Positions 1-8,949 of a stretch of DNA of 64,000 nucleotides are shown one piece after another. The notes below the pieces were generated by a model. It was not told where the DNA came from and did not search any database. It saw only the letters and a program-made list of their open reading frames with translations. Within the stretch, counting starts at the first letter, position 1. Each line of letters starts with the position of its first letter. Position numbers and translations under genes: made by a program. Location of the stretch: the NCBI RefSeq assembly GCF_001510665.1, contig NZ_LMTI01000001.1, positions 687,572 through 751,571 on the forward strand, in the 5' to 3' direction. Source of the stretch: Bacillus sp. FJAT-27445. GTDB taxonomy: Bacteria > Bacillota > Bacilli > Bacillales > Cytobacillaceae.

Positions 1-131
1 AGCACTGTCTTTTGAATTAGGCAATATAGCGATTTAATAAATTTTAAAAAATTTAAATATTTTTTCCACCACCCCCACAAAAGTTGTCCATGGGTACGTA
101 TCCTATTGCAAAACCCACAGGGAGGTGCGAC

Positions 132-245
132 ATGGAACTTGTCTCTATTGATATTGACCAATTGCTTGAATCAAATCCTAGCCCATGCGGCAGTGAGTTG
201 GAAATTGTCCATGTTGAACTCGATGCCTTCCTCGAAAAGAATTGA
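132..245 (+). CDS. small protein of unknown function, 37 aa
   Basis: An ATG is preceded by a strong GGGAGGTG ribosome site at about 7 bases and opens a 37-codon frame ending in TGA. It begins MELVSIDIDQLLESNP and is acidic, with one Cys and no membrane segment. A strong terminator follows 45 bases later, so it looks like a self-contained short transcript just upstream of the paa operon. I do not recognise a family. The good ribosome site and terminator argue for a real gene; the short length argues for caution. Confidence 0.5.
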   Translation: MELVSIDIDQLLESNPSPCGSELEIVHVELDAFLEKN

Positions 246-290
246 AGTTTTAATTTAATTTGTTTCTCACCCTCTTTCTATATATTGACG

Positions 291-321
291 CCCTTCGCAT
301 TTCGCGAAGGGTATTTTTTTT
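291..321 (+). terminator. Rho-independent terminator
   Basis: Stem CCCTTCGC / GCGAAGGG with a 5-base loop, followed by TATTTTTTTT. It closes the short transcript at 132-245 and insulates the paa operon from upstream transcription. Confidence 0.85.
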
Positions 322-380
322 GGGGATCTAATGAAGAAACGCCCTTTTTAAGGAAATTAACCAATATTCAGAATAATTAT

Positions 381-460
381 TTGACTTTTCACTACCAAGA
401 AGTTATTTTTGAAATAAATATATAACACAATATAACATCTGCGGTAAAAACCCGTTATAT
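381..460 (+). promoter_or_regulatory. candidate paa promoter and operator-like inverted repeat
   Basis: TTGACT (381-386) followed 17 bases later by TATTTT (404-409) is a candidate sigma-A promoter. Downstream, ATATAAC (430-436) and GTTATAT (454-460) form a 7-bp inverted repeat 17 bases apart, between the expected start of transcription and the paaA ribosome site. That is a sensible place for a repressor such as PaaX, but it does not match the Gram-negative PaaX operator consensus and the assignment is inference. TATAAT at 458-463 overlaps the right arm and could be an alternative -10. Confidence 0.3.
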
Positions 461-486
461 AATATTTGAAGACTGGAGGGTATAAA

Positions 487-1443
487 TTGGCAAACCAAAA
501 TCACTTGTCTGATGATGTTAAACTAAAACGCTTTATGGAACGAATTCAAAATGGTGAAAAAATTGAGGCGGACGACTGGATGCCGGAAGAATACAGGAAG
601 ACCCTCATTAAGCTGATTTCAATGCATGGAATTAGCGAAATCATGGGTGCGCTGCCTGAGAAGGAATGGGTTCCAAAGGCCCCATCCTTGAAAAGGAAGC
701 TAGGCATCATGGCCAAGGTACAGGACGAAATGGGGCACGGCCAGCTCCTGCTTCGGGTTGCAGAGGATTTGATGAAGCCTTATGGGAAGAATAGGGAGTC
801 GATCATGGAAGACCTCTTCAGCGGTGACCTTAAATTCCATAATGTTTTTCATATGGAAGCTCCAACATGGGCGGATGCGGGGCTGATCGGATGGCTTGTT
901 GACGGAGCAGCGATCATCACCCAAACAAATATGCTTGATGCCTCGTATGGCCCATATGCCAGGGCGCTGAAACGAATATGCGCCGAAGAAGTTTTCCATG
1001 CACAACACGGCGAGTCCATCATCATCGCGCTCGCGGAGGGAACAGAAGCCCAGAAGGCGATGATCCAGGATTCCCTCGACCGCTGGTGGGATTCACTTCT
1101 CATGTTCTTCGGGCCGGGAGATTCCTCGACTACAGGGACATCCAAGCAGGATATCACGATTAAATACAAAATCCGTACGAAAACAAATGAGCAATTGCGC
1201 CAGGATTTCTTTACAAAATATATCCCGAGGGTGCTGTCGCTCGGACTCAAGCTCCCTGACGAAACGATGAATTTTGATGAAGCTTCCGGCCAGTGGATAT
1301 ACCGTCAGCCAGACTGGAGCAAATTCAAAGAAATAATTAAAAATAAAGGGCCGAAATCAGAAGAGCGGCTGCGCCTAAGAAAAATCTCATACGAAACGAA
1401 CGCTTGGGTCCGCGAAGCACTGGGAGCTCCGGTCGTTTCGTAA
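487..1443 (+). CDS. paaA: PaaA, catalytic subunit of phenylacetyl-CoA 1,2-epoxidase
   Basis: PaaA is the di-iron subunit of the multicomponent monooxygenase that converts phenylacetyl-CoA to its ring-1,2-epoxide, the first committed step of aerobic hybrid phenylacetate breakdown. The ferritin-like fold carries the iron-ligand motifs QDEMGHGQL (DExxH) and AEEVFHAQHGE (ExxH). I start at TTG 487, which has GGAGGG at the right distance; the frame stays open further upstream but without a ribosome site. The product is 318 aa, normal for PaaA. It heads an operon with paaB, paaC and paaD in the classical order. Confidence 0.95.
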   Translation: MANQNHLSDDVKLKRFMERIQNGEKIEADDWMPEEYRKTLIKLISMHGISEIMGALPEKEWVPKAPSLKRKLGIMAKVQDEMGHGQLLLRVAEDLMKPYGKNRESIMEDLFSGDLKFHNVFHMEAPTWADAGLIGWLVDGAAIITQTNMLDASYGPYARALKRICAEEVFHAQHGESIIIALAEGTEAQKAMIQDSLDRWWDSLLMFFGPGDSSTTGTSKQDITIKYKIRTKTNEQLRQDFFTKYIPRVLSLGLKLPDETMNFDEASGQWIYRQPDWSKFKEIIKNKGPKSEERLRLRKISYETNAWVREALGAPVVS

Positions 1444-1481
1444 AATTGCTCTACTAATGGAGGAAGGAAGGAGGGGCGCTT

Positions 1482-1856
1482 TTGGCGGAGAATAATTTTT
1501 ACCAGGAATTTGAAGTGTTCAGTAAACGATCAGACACCTCGCCGATACAATACCAATTTTCGCTTTTGGCTCCAAACGAGGAGCTTGCGCTGGTGATGGC
1601 CCAGGAAAACTTTATGCGCCGCGAGCCTGTGGCGGATATATGGGTCGTGAAACGCTCAGCCATCCGTAAAATGACTTCTGAGGAAAAGGAAACATTGAAA
1701 CGGCTTGATAACAAGGATTACAGGAATACAAAGGGATACGGCTATTTGAAAAAGAAATGGCGCCAGTATGAACAGGAAATGCTCGACGAAAAGGAAATTA
1801 TGTCATGGGGAGGCGGAGGTGCGAATGCCAATCAAGACACCAGTAATGGCGGCTGA
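1482..1856 (+). CDS. paaB: PaaB, phenylacetyl-CoA epoxidase subunit
   Basis: PaaB is a small subunit that bridges PaaAC dimers in the epoxidase. The 124-aa product starts with the typical YQEFEVFSKRSDTSPIQ region and contains the IWVVKRS segment of the family. It starts at TTG 1482 behind a GGAGGAAGGAAGGAGGGG purine tract. The glycine-rich tail (WGGGGANANQ) comes from sequence that also serves as the ribosome site and first codons of paaC, with which it overlaps by 32 bases, implying translational coupling. Confidence 0.93.
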   Translation: MAENNFYQEFEVFSKRSDTSPIQYQFSLLAPNEELALVMAQENFMRREPVADIWVVKRSAIRKMTSEEKETLKRLDNKDYRNTKGYGYLKKKWRQYEQEMLDEKEIMSWGGGGANANQDTSNGG

Positions 1857-2646
1857 AAGGGAAGGGTACAGGGAAGCGCTTATTGAACTGCTTTTCCAGC
1901 TGGCCGACGATGACTTTATGGTCGCCTACAGGGGCTCCGAGTGGCTTGGCCTTGCCCCTCATATAGAAGAAGACGTTGCCTTTGCTTCAATTAGCCAGGA
2001 TACAATGGGCCATGCGGCTATTTTTTACAAGCTGCTTGAGGATTTGGGAGCAGGGGATATCGACGAATTGGCCCATGGGAGGCCTGCAGATGAGCGCAGA
2101 AATGCGGTTTTGCTTGAATTGGTTAATGGGCCAGGAACTTATTTGATGGAACCGCACTATGACTGGGCTTTTGCGGTAGTCCGCCATTATTTCTATACCG
2201 TTGCCAAGAGAATCAAAATGGCTTCTTTAATGAAATCCACCTATATCCCGCTGGCAGAAGCGGCAGCACGGGTGAATGTAGAATTGTACTATCACCAGCT
2301 CCATTGGAAAACTTGGTTCACCCAGCTGATGTCAGTTGGCGGTGAGGCAAGGGAGCGGATGGAAGGCGCAATAGCCAAGACGTTTAGCTGTTTTGGCGAT
2401 GTTTTTTACCAAGGACTCAAGGAGATTGACATTGTCTCTCATGGAATAATTGCCGGAAGCCTTGATCTCCGGGAACAATGGGTCGCAGCGATTACGCCTG
2501 TTTTTTCCGATTTGGGAGCGTCGGTGCCCGAGCAATTTAGCATGCCGGAAGGAAGCGGCCGTAACGGAGAGCATACGAAGGACTTGGACGATGCACTTTC
2601 AGTCCTTGGCGAAGTATACAGATTTGATCCTGCGGCAGGCTGGTAG
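1825..2646 (+). CDS. paaC: PaaC, structural subunit of phenylacetyl-CoA epoxidase
   Basis: PaaC is a ferritin-like paralogue of PaaA that forms the structural heterodimer partner in the epoxidase. The start at ATG 1825 is chosen because GGAGGT lies just upstream; an earlier ATG in frame (1768) has no ribosome site and would overlap paaB further. The 273-aa product has the family segments GSEWLGLAPHIEEDVAFASI and SISQDTMGHAAIFYKLLEDL. The iron site of PaaC proteins is not catalytic. Confidence 0.94.
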   Translation: MPIKTPVMAAEREGYREALIELLFQLADDDFMVAYRGSEWLGLAPHIEEDVAFASISQDTMGHAAIFYKLLEDLGAGDIDELAHGRPADERRNAVLLELVNGPGTYLMEPHYDWAFAVVRHYFYTVAKRIKMASLMKSTYIPLAEAAARVNVELYYHQLHWKTWFTQLMSVGGEARERMEGAIAKTFSCFGDVFYQGLKEIDIVSHGIIAGSLDLREQWVAAITPVFSDLGASVPEQFSMPEGSGRNGEHTKDLDDALSVLGEVYRFDPAAGW

Positions 2647-2668
2647 CATTAAAAATCAGGCAAAAGGA

Positions 2669-3184
2669 ATGACTGCTGTGGAAGCATATAAACCTCAGGA
2701 TGAACTGCCGAGGGAAGTTGTTTTGAAAGCGCTTTATTCAGTGATAGATCCGGAAATTCCCTCGGTATCCATTGTCGACCTTGGCATGTTGCAGGGAATT
2801 GAGTTCGAAGGCACAAGGGTGGAGGTTTCGCTAATGCCAACTTTCCTTGGGTGCCCGGCACTCGACATAATAAAATCAAATACGATAAAAGCCCTTGAGG
2901 AACTCGGCGCCTTTACGGAAATTAGCGTGACATTCGTGTATAGCCAGGTTTGGACGACCGACCGGATTTCCGAGGAGGGTCGCCGCCGGCTGAAGGAATA
3001 CGGGATTGCCCCGCCGCCCAAACAAAAGGAAGAGGGAGGCTGGGAAGTGGACTGCCCGTTTTGCGGTTCGGCTTATACAACGTTGGACAATATTTTCGGC
3101 CCAACCGCCTGCAGAAGCATCCTTTACTGCCGGTCGTGCAAAAACCCGTTTGAGGCGATGAAGCCGATTTCGACCTTGATGTAA
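2669..3184 (+). CDS. paaD: PaaD, Fe-S assembly-type subunit of the phenylacetyl-CoA epoxidase system
   Basis: The N-terminal half is a MIP18/DUF59 domain (VIDPEIPSVSIVDLGML), the fold of iron-sulfur targeting factors. The C-terminal 45 residues are a four-Cys zinc ribbon (CPFCGSA ... CRSCKNPF) characteristic of PaaD. PaaD is thought to mature the Fe-S reductase PaaE, yet no paaE gene is present here. Start ATG 2669 follows a short AAAGGA; GTG 2678 is an alternative. Length is 171 aa. Confidence 0.92.
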   Translation: MTAVEAYKPQDELPREVVLKALYSVIDPEIPSVSIVDLGMLQGIEFEGTRVEVSLMPTFLGCPALDIIKSNTIKALEELGAFTEISVTFVYSQVWTTDRISEEGRRRLKEYGIAPPPKQKEEGGWEVDCPFCGSAYTTLDNIFGPTACRSILYCRSCKNPFEAMKPISTLM

Positions 3185-3253
3185 TAGCTATTAATTGAAT
3201 AGGGGGCACAAACCACTTGGATTTGCCCTATTAAAAATAAGGGAGAGAAGAAA

Positions 3254-3562
3254 ATGATAAAAATGATCGCGCTTTACAAGCATCCGGAGAACAAGGAAGC
3301 ATTTGATGAGCATTATTTTAAAACACACGGCCCTCTTACCGCGAAAATCCCTGGCCTTCGGAAAATGGAAGTTACCCGTATTACAGGCAGCCCAATGGGC
3401 GGGGAGGGTAAATATTATTTAATGTGTGAAATGTATTACGATGACATGGCTTCTTTTAAAGCCGCTATGAAGAGCGATGAAGCAAGGGCTTCCGGAAAGG
3501 ATGTCATGAGCTTTGCAGGCGACCTAGTCACGATGATGATCGGCGAGGAAGTTAATGAGTAA
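3254..3562 (+). CDS. EthD-like ferredoxin-like-fold protein
   Basis: A 102-aa protein with an EthD/dimeric alpha-beta barrel pattern: MIKMIALYKHPENKEAFDEHY with HGPL about residue 26, then GGEGKYYLMCEMYYDD. Small proteins of this family sit in many degradation operons; most lack a proven role, and assistance to monooxygenases or handling of reactive intermediates has been proposed. Start ATG 3254 follows AAGGGAGAG. It overlaps the next gene by 8 bases, so it belongs to the paa transcript. Confidence 0.8.
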   Translation: MIKMIALYKHPENKEAFDEHYFKTHGPLTAKIPGLRKMEVTRITGSPMGGEGKYYLMCEMYYDDMASFKAAMKSDEARASGKDVMSFAGDLVTMMIGEEVNE

Positions 3563-4334
3563 CGAAAGGCGTTTTATTGAAACGAGAACCGATGGCCCAG
3601 TTGCTTTTATCGAGCTAAATCGGCCTGAAGTCCTTAATGCCTTAAACCGTGGGATGGTGGCTGAAATCCTTGAAGCCATGGAGGATTTCGACAGGGCGGA
3701 AGATATCAGGGTGATTGTACTAAGCGGCAAAGGCCGTTGTTTTGCTGCTGGAGCAGATATTGATGAGATGGCAGAGGTGGAATCAATCGATATGGAGCTC
3801 CTCAATCAATTCACCGACTGGGACCGCCTATCGTGGATTAAAAAACCTATTATTGGCGCGGTACACGGCTTCGCACTTGGCGGAGCATTCGAGCTTGCCC
3901 TCTGCTGCGACCTACTTTTTGCAGCCGAGGATGCAGAATTTGGATTTCCAGAAGTCCTTCTTGGCGTCATGCCTGGCGCGGGTGGGACCGTACGACTAAC
4001 GAAGCTGGCCGGGAAAACAAAAGCAATGGAATGGCTATTTACTGGCAAGCGAATTCCAGCAAAAGAAGCCCGCGATTTCGGAATTGTGAACCAGGTTTTT
4101 GCAAGAGAAACGCTTATGGAAGAAACGAATAGATATGCGCGTGAGCTGGCAACGATGCCGCCGCTTTCAGTTCGCTTCATTAAAGAATCCGTATTGAAAG
4201 CAATTGATGCATCCATTTATGAGGGCATGCAGTTCGAACGGAAAAACTTCTCCCTTTTGTTTTCATCCATGGACCAAAAAGAAGGCATGAAGGCGTTTAT
4301 TGAAAAAAGGAAAGCCCAATTTAAAGGCAGGTAG
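3555..4334 (+). CDS. paaF: enoyl-CoA hydratase/isomerase, PaaF-like
   Basis: Crotonase-fold protein of 259 aa. In the paa pathway PaaF hydrates 2,3-dehydroadipyl-CoA to 3-hydroxyadipyl-CoA. The oxyanion-hole segment FAAGADIDEM and the region ALGGAFELALCCDLLFA are intact, and catalytic-loop glutamates are present in AEFGFPEVLLGVMPGAGGT. The start ATG overlaps the preceding stop. PaaF and PaaG are hard to tell apart by reading alone; I call this PaaF because it keeps both glutamate positions typical of hydratases. Confidence 0.8.
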   Translation: MSNERRFIETRTDGPVAFIELNRPEVLNALNRGMVAEILEAMEDFDRAEDIRVIVLSGKGRCFAAGADIDEMAEVESIDMELLNQFTDWDRLSWIKKPIIGAVHGFALGGAFELALCCDLLFAAEDAEFGFPEVLLGVMPGAGGTVRLTKLAGKTKAMEWLFTGKRIPAKEARDFGIVNQVFARETLMEETNRYARELATMPPLSVRFIKESVLKAIDASIYEGMQFERKNFSLLFSSMDQKEGMKAFIEKRKAQFKGR

Positions 4335-4348
4335 GGAGGTTACATAGC

Positions 4349-5122
4349 TTGTTTGAAACCGTCATTTATGAAGTGCGCGGCCATACAGCCTGGATTACCC
4401 TGAACCGGCCCGAAAAACTGAATGCATTCACCGCCCGGCTGAACAAGGATGTCGCCGCGGCCGTCCGTACCGCTTCAAAGGGTGGTTCTGTTCGGGCAAT
4501 TGTCATTACTGGAGCAGGCAGGGCGTTTTGTTCGGGGCAGGATCTAGGGGACGTAGAAGAAACAACGGATTACGGGGATGTACTCAGAAATCGGTATAAC
4601 CCGATGGTGATGGAAATAGAAAAATGTGAAAAACCAATTGTTGCTGCTGTTAACGGGGTAGCCGCCGGAGCCGGGATGAGCCTTGCATTAGCGTGTGATT
4701 TCAGGATACTTTCCGAAAAAGCGAGCTTTATTCAGGCGTTTATTCACGTCGGGCTCGTACCGGATGCTGGAAATCTGTACTACTTGCCGCGCCTGGTCGG
4801 CCATGCAAAAGCGCTGGAATTGGCAGTGCTCGGAGAAAAAGTCAGCGCCGAAGAAGCTTTGAGACTTGGCCTTGCCACAAAAGTTGTCCCGGAAAATCAA
4901 TTTTCAAATGAAACGAACGCATTTGCGGATCGGCTTTCAGCCATGCCGACAAAAGCGATTGGCCTGATCAAAAGAAACCTGAAGGCCAGTTGGGAAGCTG
5001 GGATTGAACAGTTCCTTGACAGGGATGCCCAAAGCCAGCGAATCGCAAGCCTGACAGAGGACCATCAGGAAGGTGTCAAGTCTTTCCTGGAAAAAAGAAA
5101 GCCCGTCTTTAAAGGAAAATAA
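4349..5122 (+). CDS. paaG: enoyl-CoA isomerase/hydratase, PaaG-like (ring-opening isomerase)
   Basis: Second crotonase of the operon, 257 aa, starting at TTG 4349 behind GGGAGGT. PaaG isomerises the epoxide of phenylacetyl-CoA to the seven-membered oxepin-CoA. Features are FCSGQDLGDVEE, AAGAGMSLALACDFRI and FIQAFIHVGLVPDAGN; the Asp in VPDAGN is the position used by PaaG and other isomerases in place of the hydratase glutamate. It follows paaF by 14 bases. Confidence 0.8.
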   Translation: MFETVIYEVRGHTAWITLNRPEKLNAFTARLNKDVAAAVRTASKGGSVRAIVITGAGRAFCSGQDLGDVEETTDYGDVLRNRYNPMVMEIEKCEKPIVAAVNGVAAGAGMSLALACDFRILSEKASFIQAFIHVGLVPDAGNLYYLPRLVGHAKALELAVLGEKVSAEEALRLGLATKVVPENQFSNETNAFADRLSAMPTKAIGLIKRNLKASWEAGIEQFLDRDAQSQRIASLTEDHQEGVKSFLEKRKPVFKGK

Positions 5123-5188
5123 CATGGTTTGTGTTTTCTATTCGAATTGAATCTATTATTCTACTGAAACTGTAAAGGAGCTGGAAGA

Positions 5189-6706
5189 ATGTCGACAGTG
5201 AAAGAGCAAAAGCTAGAGCCACTTTCAATGAAACGTGAACTCTACCACTTGATTATCAATGGCGAGCGGGCTGACAGCCAATCCGGTGAGACATACGCGA
5301 CGGCCAATCCCGCGACAGGAGAGGAAATTGCCCGAATTGCAAAAGCATCGATTGAAGATGCGGAGCGCGCAATCCAAGCAGCCCGGAGTGCCTTTGATAA
5401 CGGTAAGTGGCGCCGTTCCCCGGTGAACAAACGATCCAGGACCCTTAACAAAATCGCCTCGATTATGCGGGCAAGATTTAATGAATTGGTAGAGTTGGAG
5501 ATTCTCGATACAGGGAAATCGCTATCGGCTGCCCAAGGCCAGGTTATGCAGGCAATCGAGGATTTTGAATTTTATGCAGGTGCGATTATCAGCCACCGAG
5601 GGTCAGTCAATAGCATGCCGGGTGCATTCCAAAATATTACTGAAAAGGAACCAGTCGGCGTCTGCGCGCAAATCATCCCCTGGAATTACCCGTTAATGAT
5701 GGCAGCCTGGAAAATCGCACCAGCGATTGCAGTAGGATGTTCAGTAATCTTAAAGCCAGCTTCCCTAACGCCATTAACGGCGATTGTGCTTGGGGAAATC
5801 TGTATAGAAGCGGGCGTGCCAGCGGGCGTCGTGAATATTATTCCTGGGGCAGGCTCGGAGGTCGGTAATTATCTCGTTGAGCACCCAAAGGTCGACAAGG
5901 TTGCCTTTACGGGCTCGACTCCGATTGGCAAGGATATTATGGCCAAGGCTTCCCAAACGTTAAAACGTGTGACTCTTGAACTTGGCGGAAAATCCCCAAA
6001 CATCGTATTCGATGATGCAGACATTGACGCTGCGGTCGATGGGTCGCTCTTTGGTATTTTCTACAATAGCGGCCAATCATGCGAAGCCCGTTCGCGCCTG
6101 TATGTCCATGAAAATATTTACGATGAGTTCATGGAAAAATTCATCGCAAAAACGAAAAAGCTTAAGCTTGGAAATCCTTTTGAAAGCGAGACCCATGTCG
6201 GTGCGATCATCAGCCGTTCCCAGCTCGAGGTGATTGACGGCTATGTGAAGTCTGCTCTTGATGAGGGGGCTGTTGCTGAAACGGGAGGAAAGGAAGCTGT
6301 AGTTGAAGGATATGAACAGGGCTACTGGTATGAGCCAACCATTCTCACAAATGTCAATCATGGCATGAAAGCTGTACAGGAAGAAATTTTCGGACCCGTC
6401 GTTGTAGCCATGAAATTTTCCGATGAAAAAGAGGCAATCAGGCTGGCAAACGATAGCGATTATGGCCTAGGCTCTGCAATTTGGACGAAGGATTATGGAA
6501 GGGCAACCAGGGTATCCAAGCAAATTCAGGCGGGAATCGTCATGGTCAACTGCCCGTTCTCGGCATTCCCTGGTACTCCGTTCGGCGGCTATAAACAGTC
6601 GGGCTTTGGAAGGGAACTCTGTATTGAAACACTGGATTTGTATACTGAAACCAAGAGCATAATTTCCTACTACGGTCCAAAGCCGTTAAACCCGCTGGGC
6701 GTTTAA
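5189..6706 (+). CDS. aldehyde dehydrogenase, probable replacement for the ALDH half of PaaZ
   Basis: NAD(P)-dependent aldehyde dehydrogenase of 505 aa with the catalytic Cys in FYNSGQSCEARSR (about residue 301), the general-base Glu in LELGGKSPN and the family end QSGFGREL. In the paa pathway the open-ring semialdehyde must be oxidised; many bacteria use the ALDH domain of the PaaZ fusion. Here the protein ends after the ALDH domain with no MaoC-type hydratase domain, so it would be a stand-alone version. Start ATG 5189 follows AAAGGAGCTGG. Neighbours support the pathway role, but sequence alone cannot exclude another aldehyde as substrate. Confidence 0.75.
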   Translation: MSTVKEQKLEPLSMKRELYHLIINGERADSQSGETYATANPATGEEIARIAKASIEDAERAIQAARSAFDNGKWRRSPVNKRSRTLNKIASIMRARFNELVELEILDTGKSLSAAQGQVMQAIEDFEFYAGAIISHRGSVNSMPGAFQNITEKEPVGVCAQIIPWNYPLMMAAWKIAPAIAVGCSVILKPASLTPLTAIVLGEICIEAGVPAGVVNIIPGAGSEVGNYLVEHPKVDKVAFTGSTPIGKDIMAKASQTLKRVTLELGGKSPNIVFDDADIDAAVDGSLFGIFYNSGQSCEARSRLYVHENIYDEFMEKFIAKTKKLKLGNPFESETHVGAIISRSQLEVIDGYVKSALDEGAVAETGGKEAVVEGYEQGYWYEPTILTNVNHGMKAVQEEIFGPVVVAMKFSDEKEAIRLANDSDYGLGSAIWTKDYGRATRVSKQIQAGIVMVNCPFSAFPGTPFGGYKQSGFGRELCIETLDLYTETKSIISYYGPKPLNPLGV

Positions 6707-6741
6707 GGCTGATGAACCAATGTGGTAAAAGATAAAGCCGG

Positions 6742-6759
6742 GCACCTTGAAAAAGGTGC
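6742..6759 (+). other. small hairpin in the ALDH-paaH intergenic gap
   Basis: GCACCTT / AAGGTGC with a 4-base loop, 7 bp, without a following T-tract. It may stabilise processed mRNA ends within the paa operon; it does not look like an efficient terminator. Confidence 0.4.
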
Positions 6760-6798
6760 TTATCACTATTTTATTAGAACACGAGTGGGAGGCAGGCG

Positions 6799-7665
6799 GT
6801 GCGTATGGAAAATATTGTCGTAATAGGTTCAGGGGTAATGGGCCGGGGAATTGCATATGTAAGCGCGGCTGGAGGATTCAAAGTAACACTTATCGATATC
6901 AGGCAGGAACAGCTTGATACCGCGAGAGCCGAAATCCTCTCTATTTTCGAAGGAGCCAAAAGCCGCGGCAAGCTTACCGAAACAGAAATGAGGGAAGGAA
7001 TCGGCAAGCTTTCCTATTCAACTGAACTGGAAGAAGCCGCCAAGTCCGCAGACCTTATTATTGAGGCTGTCCCCGAGGTTTTGGCAATTAAAAAGGACAT
7101 TTTTGAAAGAATCGACAGGTATGCACCAGCAGGATGTTATTTTGCGACGAATACTTCAACAATGAGCCCGACTGAAATAGGTTCTTTTACAAAAAGGCCC
7201 GATAAAGTCATTGCCATGCATTTTTTTAATCCAGTCCACAAAATGAAACTTGTTGAAATTGTCCGCGGGCTTGAGACAAGTGATGATACGGCGGAGCAAA
7301 TTAGGCAATCTGCCGAAAGGATGGGAAAAGAAACCGTTGTCGTAAATGAATTTCCAGGCTTTGTAACAAGCAGGATTAGCGCGCTGGTTGGAAATGAAGC
7401 CTTTTATATGCTTCAGGAAGGTGTCGGCACTCCGGAAGAAATCGATAAGGCCATCCGGCTTGGCCTGAATTATCCGATGGGTCCGTTCGAGCTTGGGGAT
7501 CTCGTTGGCCTCGATACGAGATTGAACAACTTGAAATACCTTCACGAAAAGCTTGGCGAAAAATATCGTCCCGCCCCGCTTCTCGAGCAATATGTTAAGG
7601 CGGGCCGCCTTGGACGGAAGAGTGGCAGGGGCGTATATGACTATACCAAGAGGACGGAGTCTTAA
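6799..7665 (+). CDS. paaH: 3-hydroxyacyl-CoA dehydrogenase, PaaH
   Basis: NAD-dependent oxidation of 3-hydroxyadipyl-CoA to 3-oxoadipyl-CoA. The N-terminal Rossmann motif VVIGSGVMGRGIA is clear, followed by the catalytic region AMHFFNPVHKMKLVEIV (His of the HFFNP motif) and a C-terminal dimer domain with GLNYPMGPFELGDLVGLD. The length of 288 aa fits short single-domain dehydrogenases of the PaaH/Hbd type. GTG 6799 has GGGAGG six bases upstream; ATG 6805 two codons later is an alternative. Confidence 0.9.
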   Translation: MRMENIVVIGSGVMGRGIAYVSAAGGFKVTLIDIRQEQLDTARAEILSIFEGAKSRGKLTETEMREGIGKLSYSTELEEAAKSADLIIEAVPEVLAIKKDIFERIDRYAPAGCYFATNTSTMSPTEIGSFTKRPDKVIAMHFFNPVHKMKLVEIVRGLETSDDTAEQIRQSAERMGKETVVVNEFPGFVTSRISALVGNEAFYMLQEGVGTPEEIDKAIRLGLNYPMGPFELGDLVGLDTRLNNLKYLHEKLGEKYRPAPLLEQYVKAGRLGRKSGRGVYDYTKRTES

Positions 7666-7686
7666 TTTAGTTGGAGGTTATCGGTT

Positions 7687-8904
7687 TTGAAAAAAAGGGA
7701 AGCAGTTATTGTTGATGCGGTTAGGACCCCAATTGGAAAGTATAACGGGGCATTGAAGCATGTGAGGCCAGATGATCTTGGCGCAATTGCCATAAAGGCT
7801 CTTATGGATAGGAATCCGGCAGTAAATGCACAGGATATTGAAGAAGTCGTTTTTGGAAATGCCAACCAGGCTGGTGAAGACAACCGCAATGTTGCCAGGA
7901 TGTCGGCATTATTGGCAGGGCTTCCGGTAGAAGTGGGTGGTACAACTATCAATAGGCTGTGCGGGTCTGGCCTGGATGCTGTCAATTATGCAGCGAGGGC
8001 CATTTTGGTGGGTGAGGGGGATATTTTCATAGCGGGCGGTACGGAAAGCATGACCCGCGCTCCACTCGTGATGGCAAAACCGGCGGCCGGATTCCCAAGG
8101 GGAAATATGGAGCTTTTTGATACAACGATTGGATGGCGATTTATTAACAAGAAGCTTGAGGAAAAATACGGGACGGACTCCATGCCGGAAACAGCGGAAA
8201 ATGTGGCCCAAGACTATTCAATCACCAGGCAGGACCAGGATGAGTTTGCCTTCAACAGCCAAATGAAGGCAATGGAAGCAATGGAAAAAGGGCTTTTTTC
8301 GGATGAGCTTGTACCTGTCCGTTACCTTGACAAAAAAGGGAATGAAATCATTGTTGACCGGGATGAACATCCAAGGAGCGATACGACAATCGAAAAGCTC
8401 GGCAAGTTGAAACCCTTGTTTCCAAATGGAACTGTAACCGCTGGGAACGCATCGGGAGTGAACGATGGCGCTGCCGCCCTTTTGCTGATGAGCGCGGAAA
8501 AGGCGGAATCCCTCGGTTTAAAGCCCCTCGCAAAATATGTCGTCTCCGCAACAGCAGGCCTTGAGCCAAGGGTGATGGGGCTTGGGCCAATCGAAGCTTC
8601 AAGGAAGACGCTGCTAAGAGCAGGGCTTCATCCTGAAGATATCGGTCTTTGCGAACTGAACGAAGCCTTTGCTTCACAATCGCTTGCCTGTATAAAAGAG
8701 ATGGGCATCGCCCCAGAGAAAATCAATGTAAACGGAGGAGCAATCGCATTCGGGCATCCTCTTGGAGCAAGCGGCGCAAGAATCCTGACAACACTTGTTC
8801 ATGAAATGAAACGGCGCGGAACACGTTACGGCCTGGCAACAATGTGCGTGGGGGTAGGCCAGGGGATTGCGACAATTGTCGAATCCACCGAACACGAAAA
8901 TTGA
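7687..8904 (+). CDS. paaJ: 3-oxoadipyl-CoA thiolase, PaaJ
   Basis: Thiolase that cleaves 3-oxoadipyl-CoA to succinyl-CoA and acetyl-CoA; in the paa pathway it also acts on 3-oxo-5,6-dehydrosuberyl-CoA. The 405-aa sequence has the nucleophilic Cys in [16 protein letters not shown] (about residue 88), the His in [17 protein letters not shown] and the C-terminal Cys in [13 protein letters not shown]. It starts at TTG 7687 behind GGAGG and is the last enzyme gene of the first operon. Confidence 0.9.
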   Translation: MKKREAVIVDAVRTPIGKYNGALKHVRPDDLGAIAIKALMDRNPAVNAQDIEEVVFGNANQAGEDNRNVARMSALLAGLPVEVGGTTINRLCGSGLDAVNYAARAILVGEGDIFIAGGTESMTRAPLVMAKPAAGFPRGNMELFDTTIGWRFINKKLEEKYGTDSMPETAENVAQDYSITRQDQDEFAFNSQMKAMEAMEKGLFSDELVPVRYLDKKGNEIIVDRDEHPRSDTTIEKLGKLKPLFPNGTVTAGNASGVNDGAAALLLMSAEKAESLGLKPLAKYVVSATAGLEPRVMGLGPIEASRKTLLRAGLHPEDIGLCELNEAFASQSLACIKEMGIAPEKINVNGGAIAFGHPLGASGARILTTLVHEMKRRGTRYGLATMCVGVGQGIATIVESTEHEN

Positions 8905-8949
8905 CTTGTAAGTAAAAATCGGAAACAATCGTAGTGGGAAAGTATAAAG

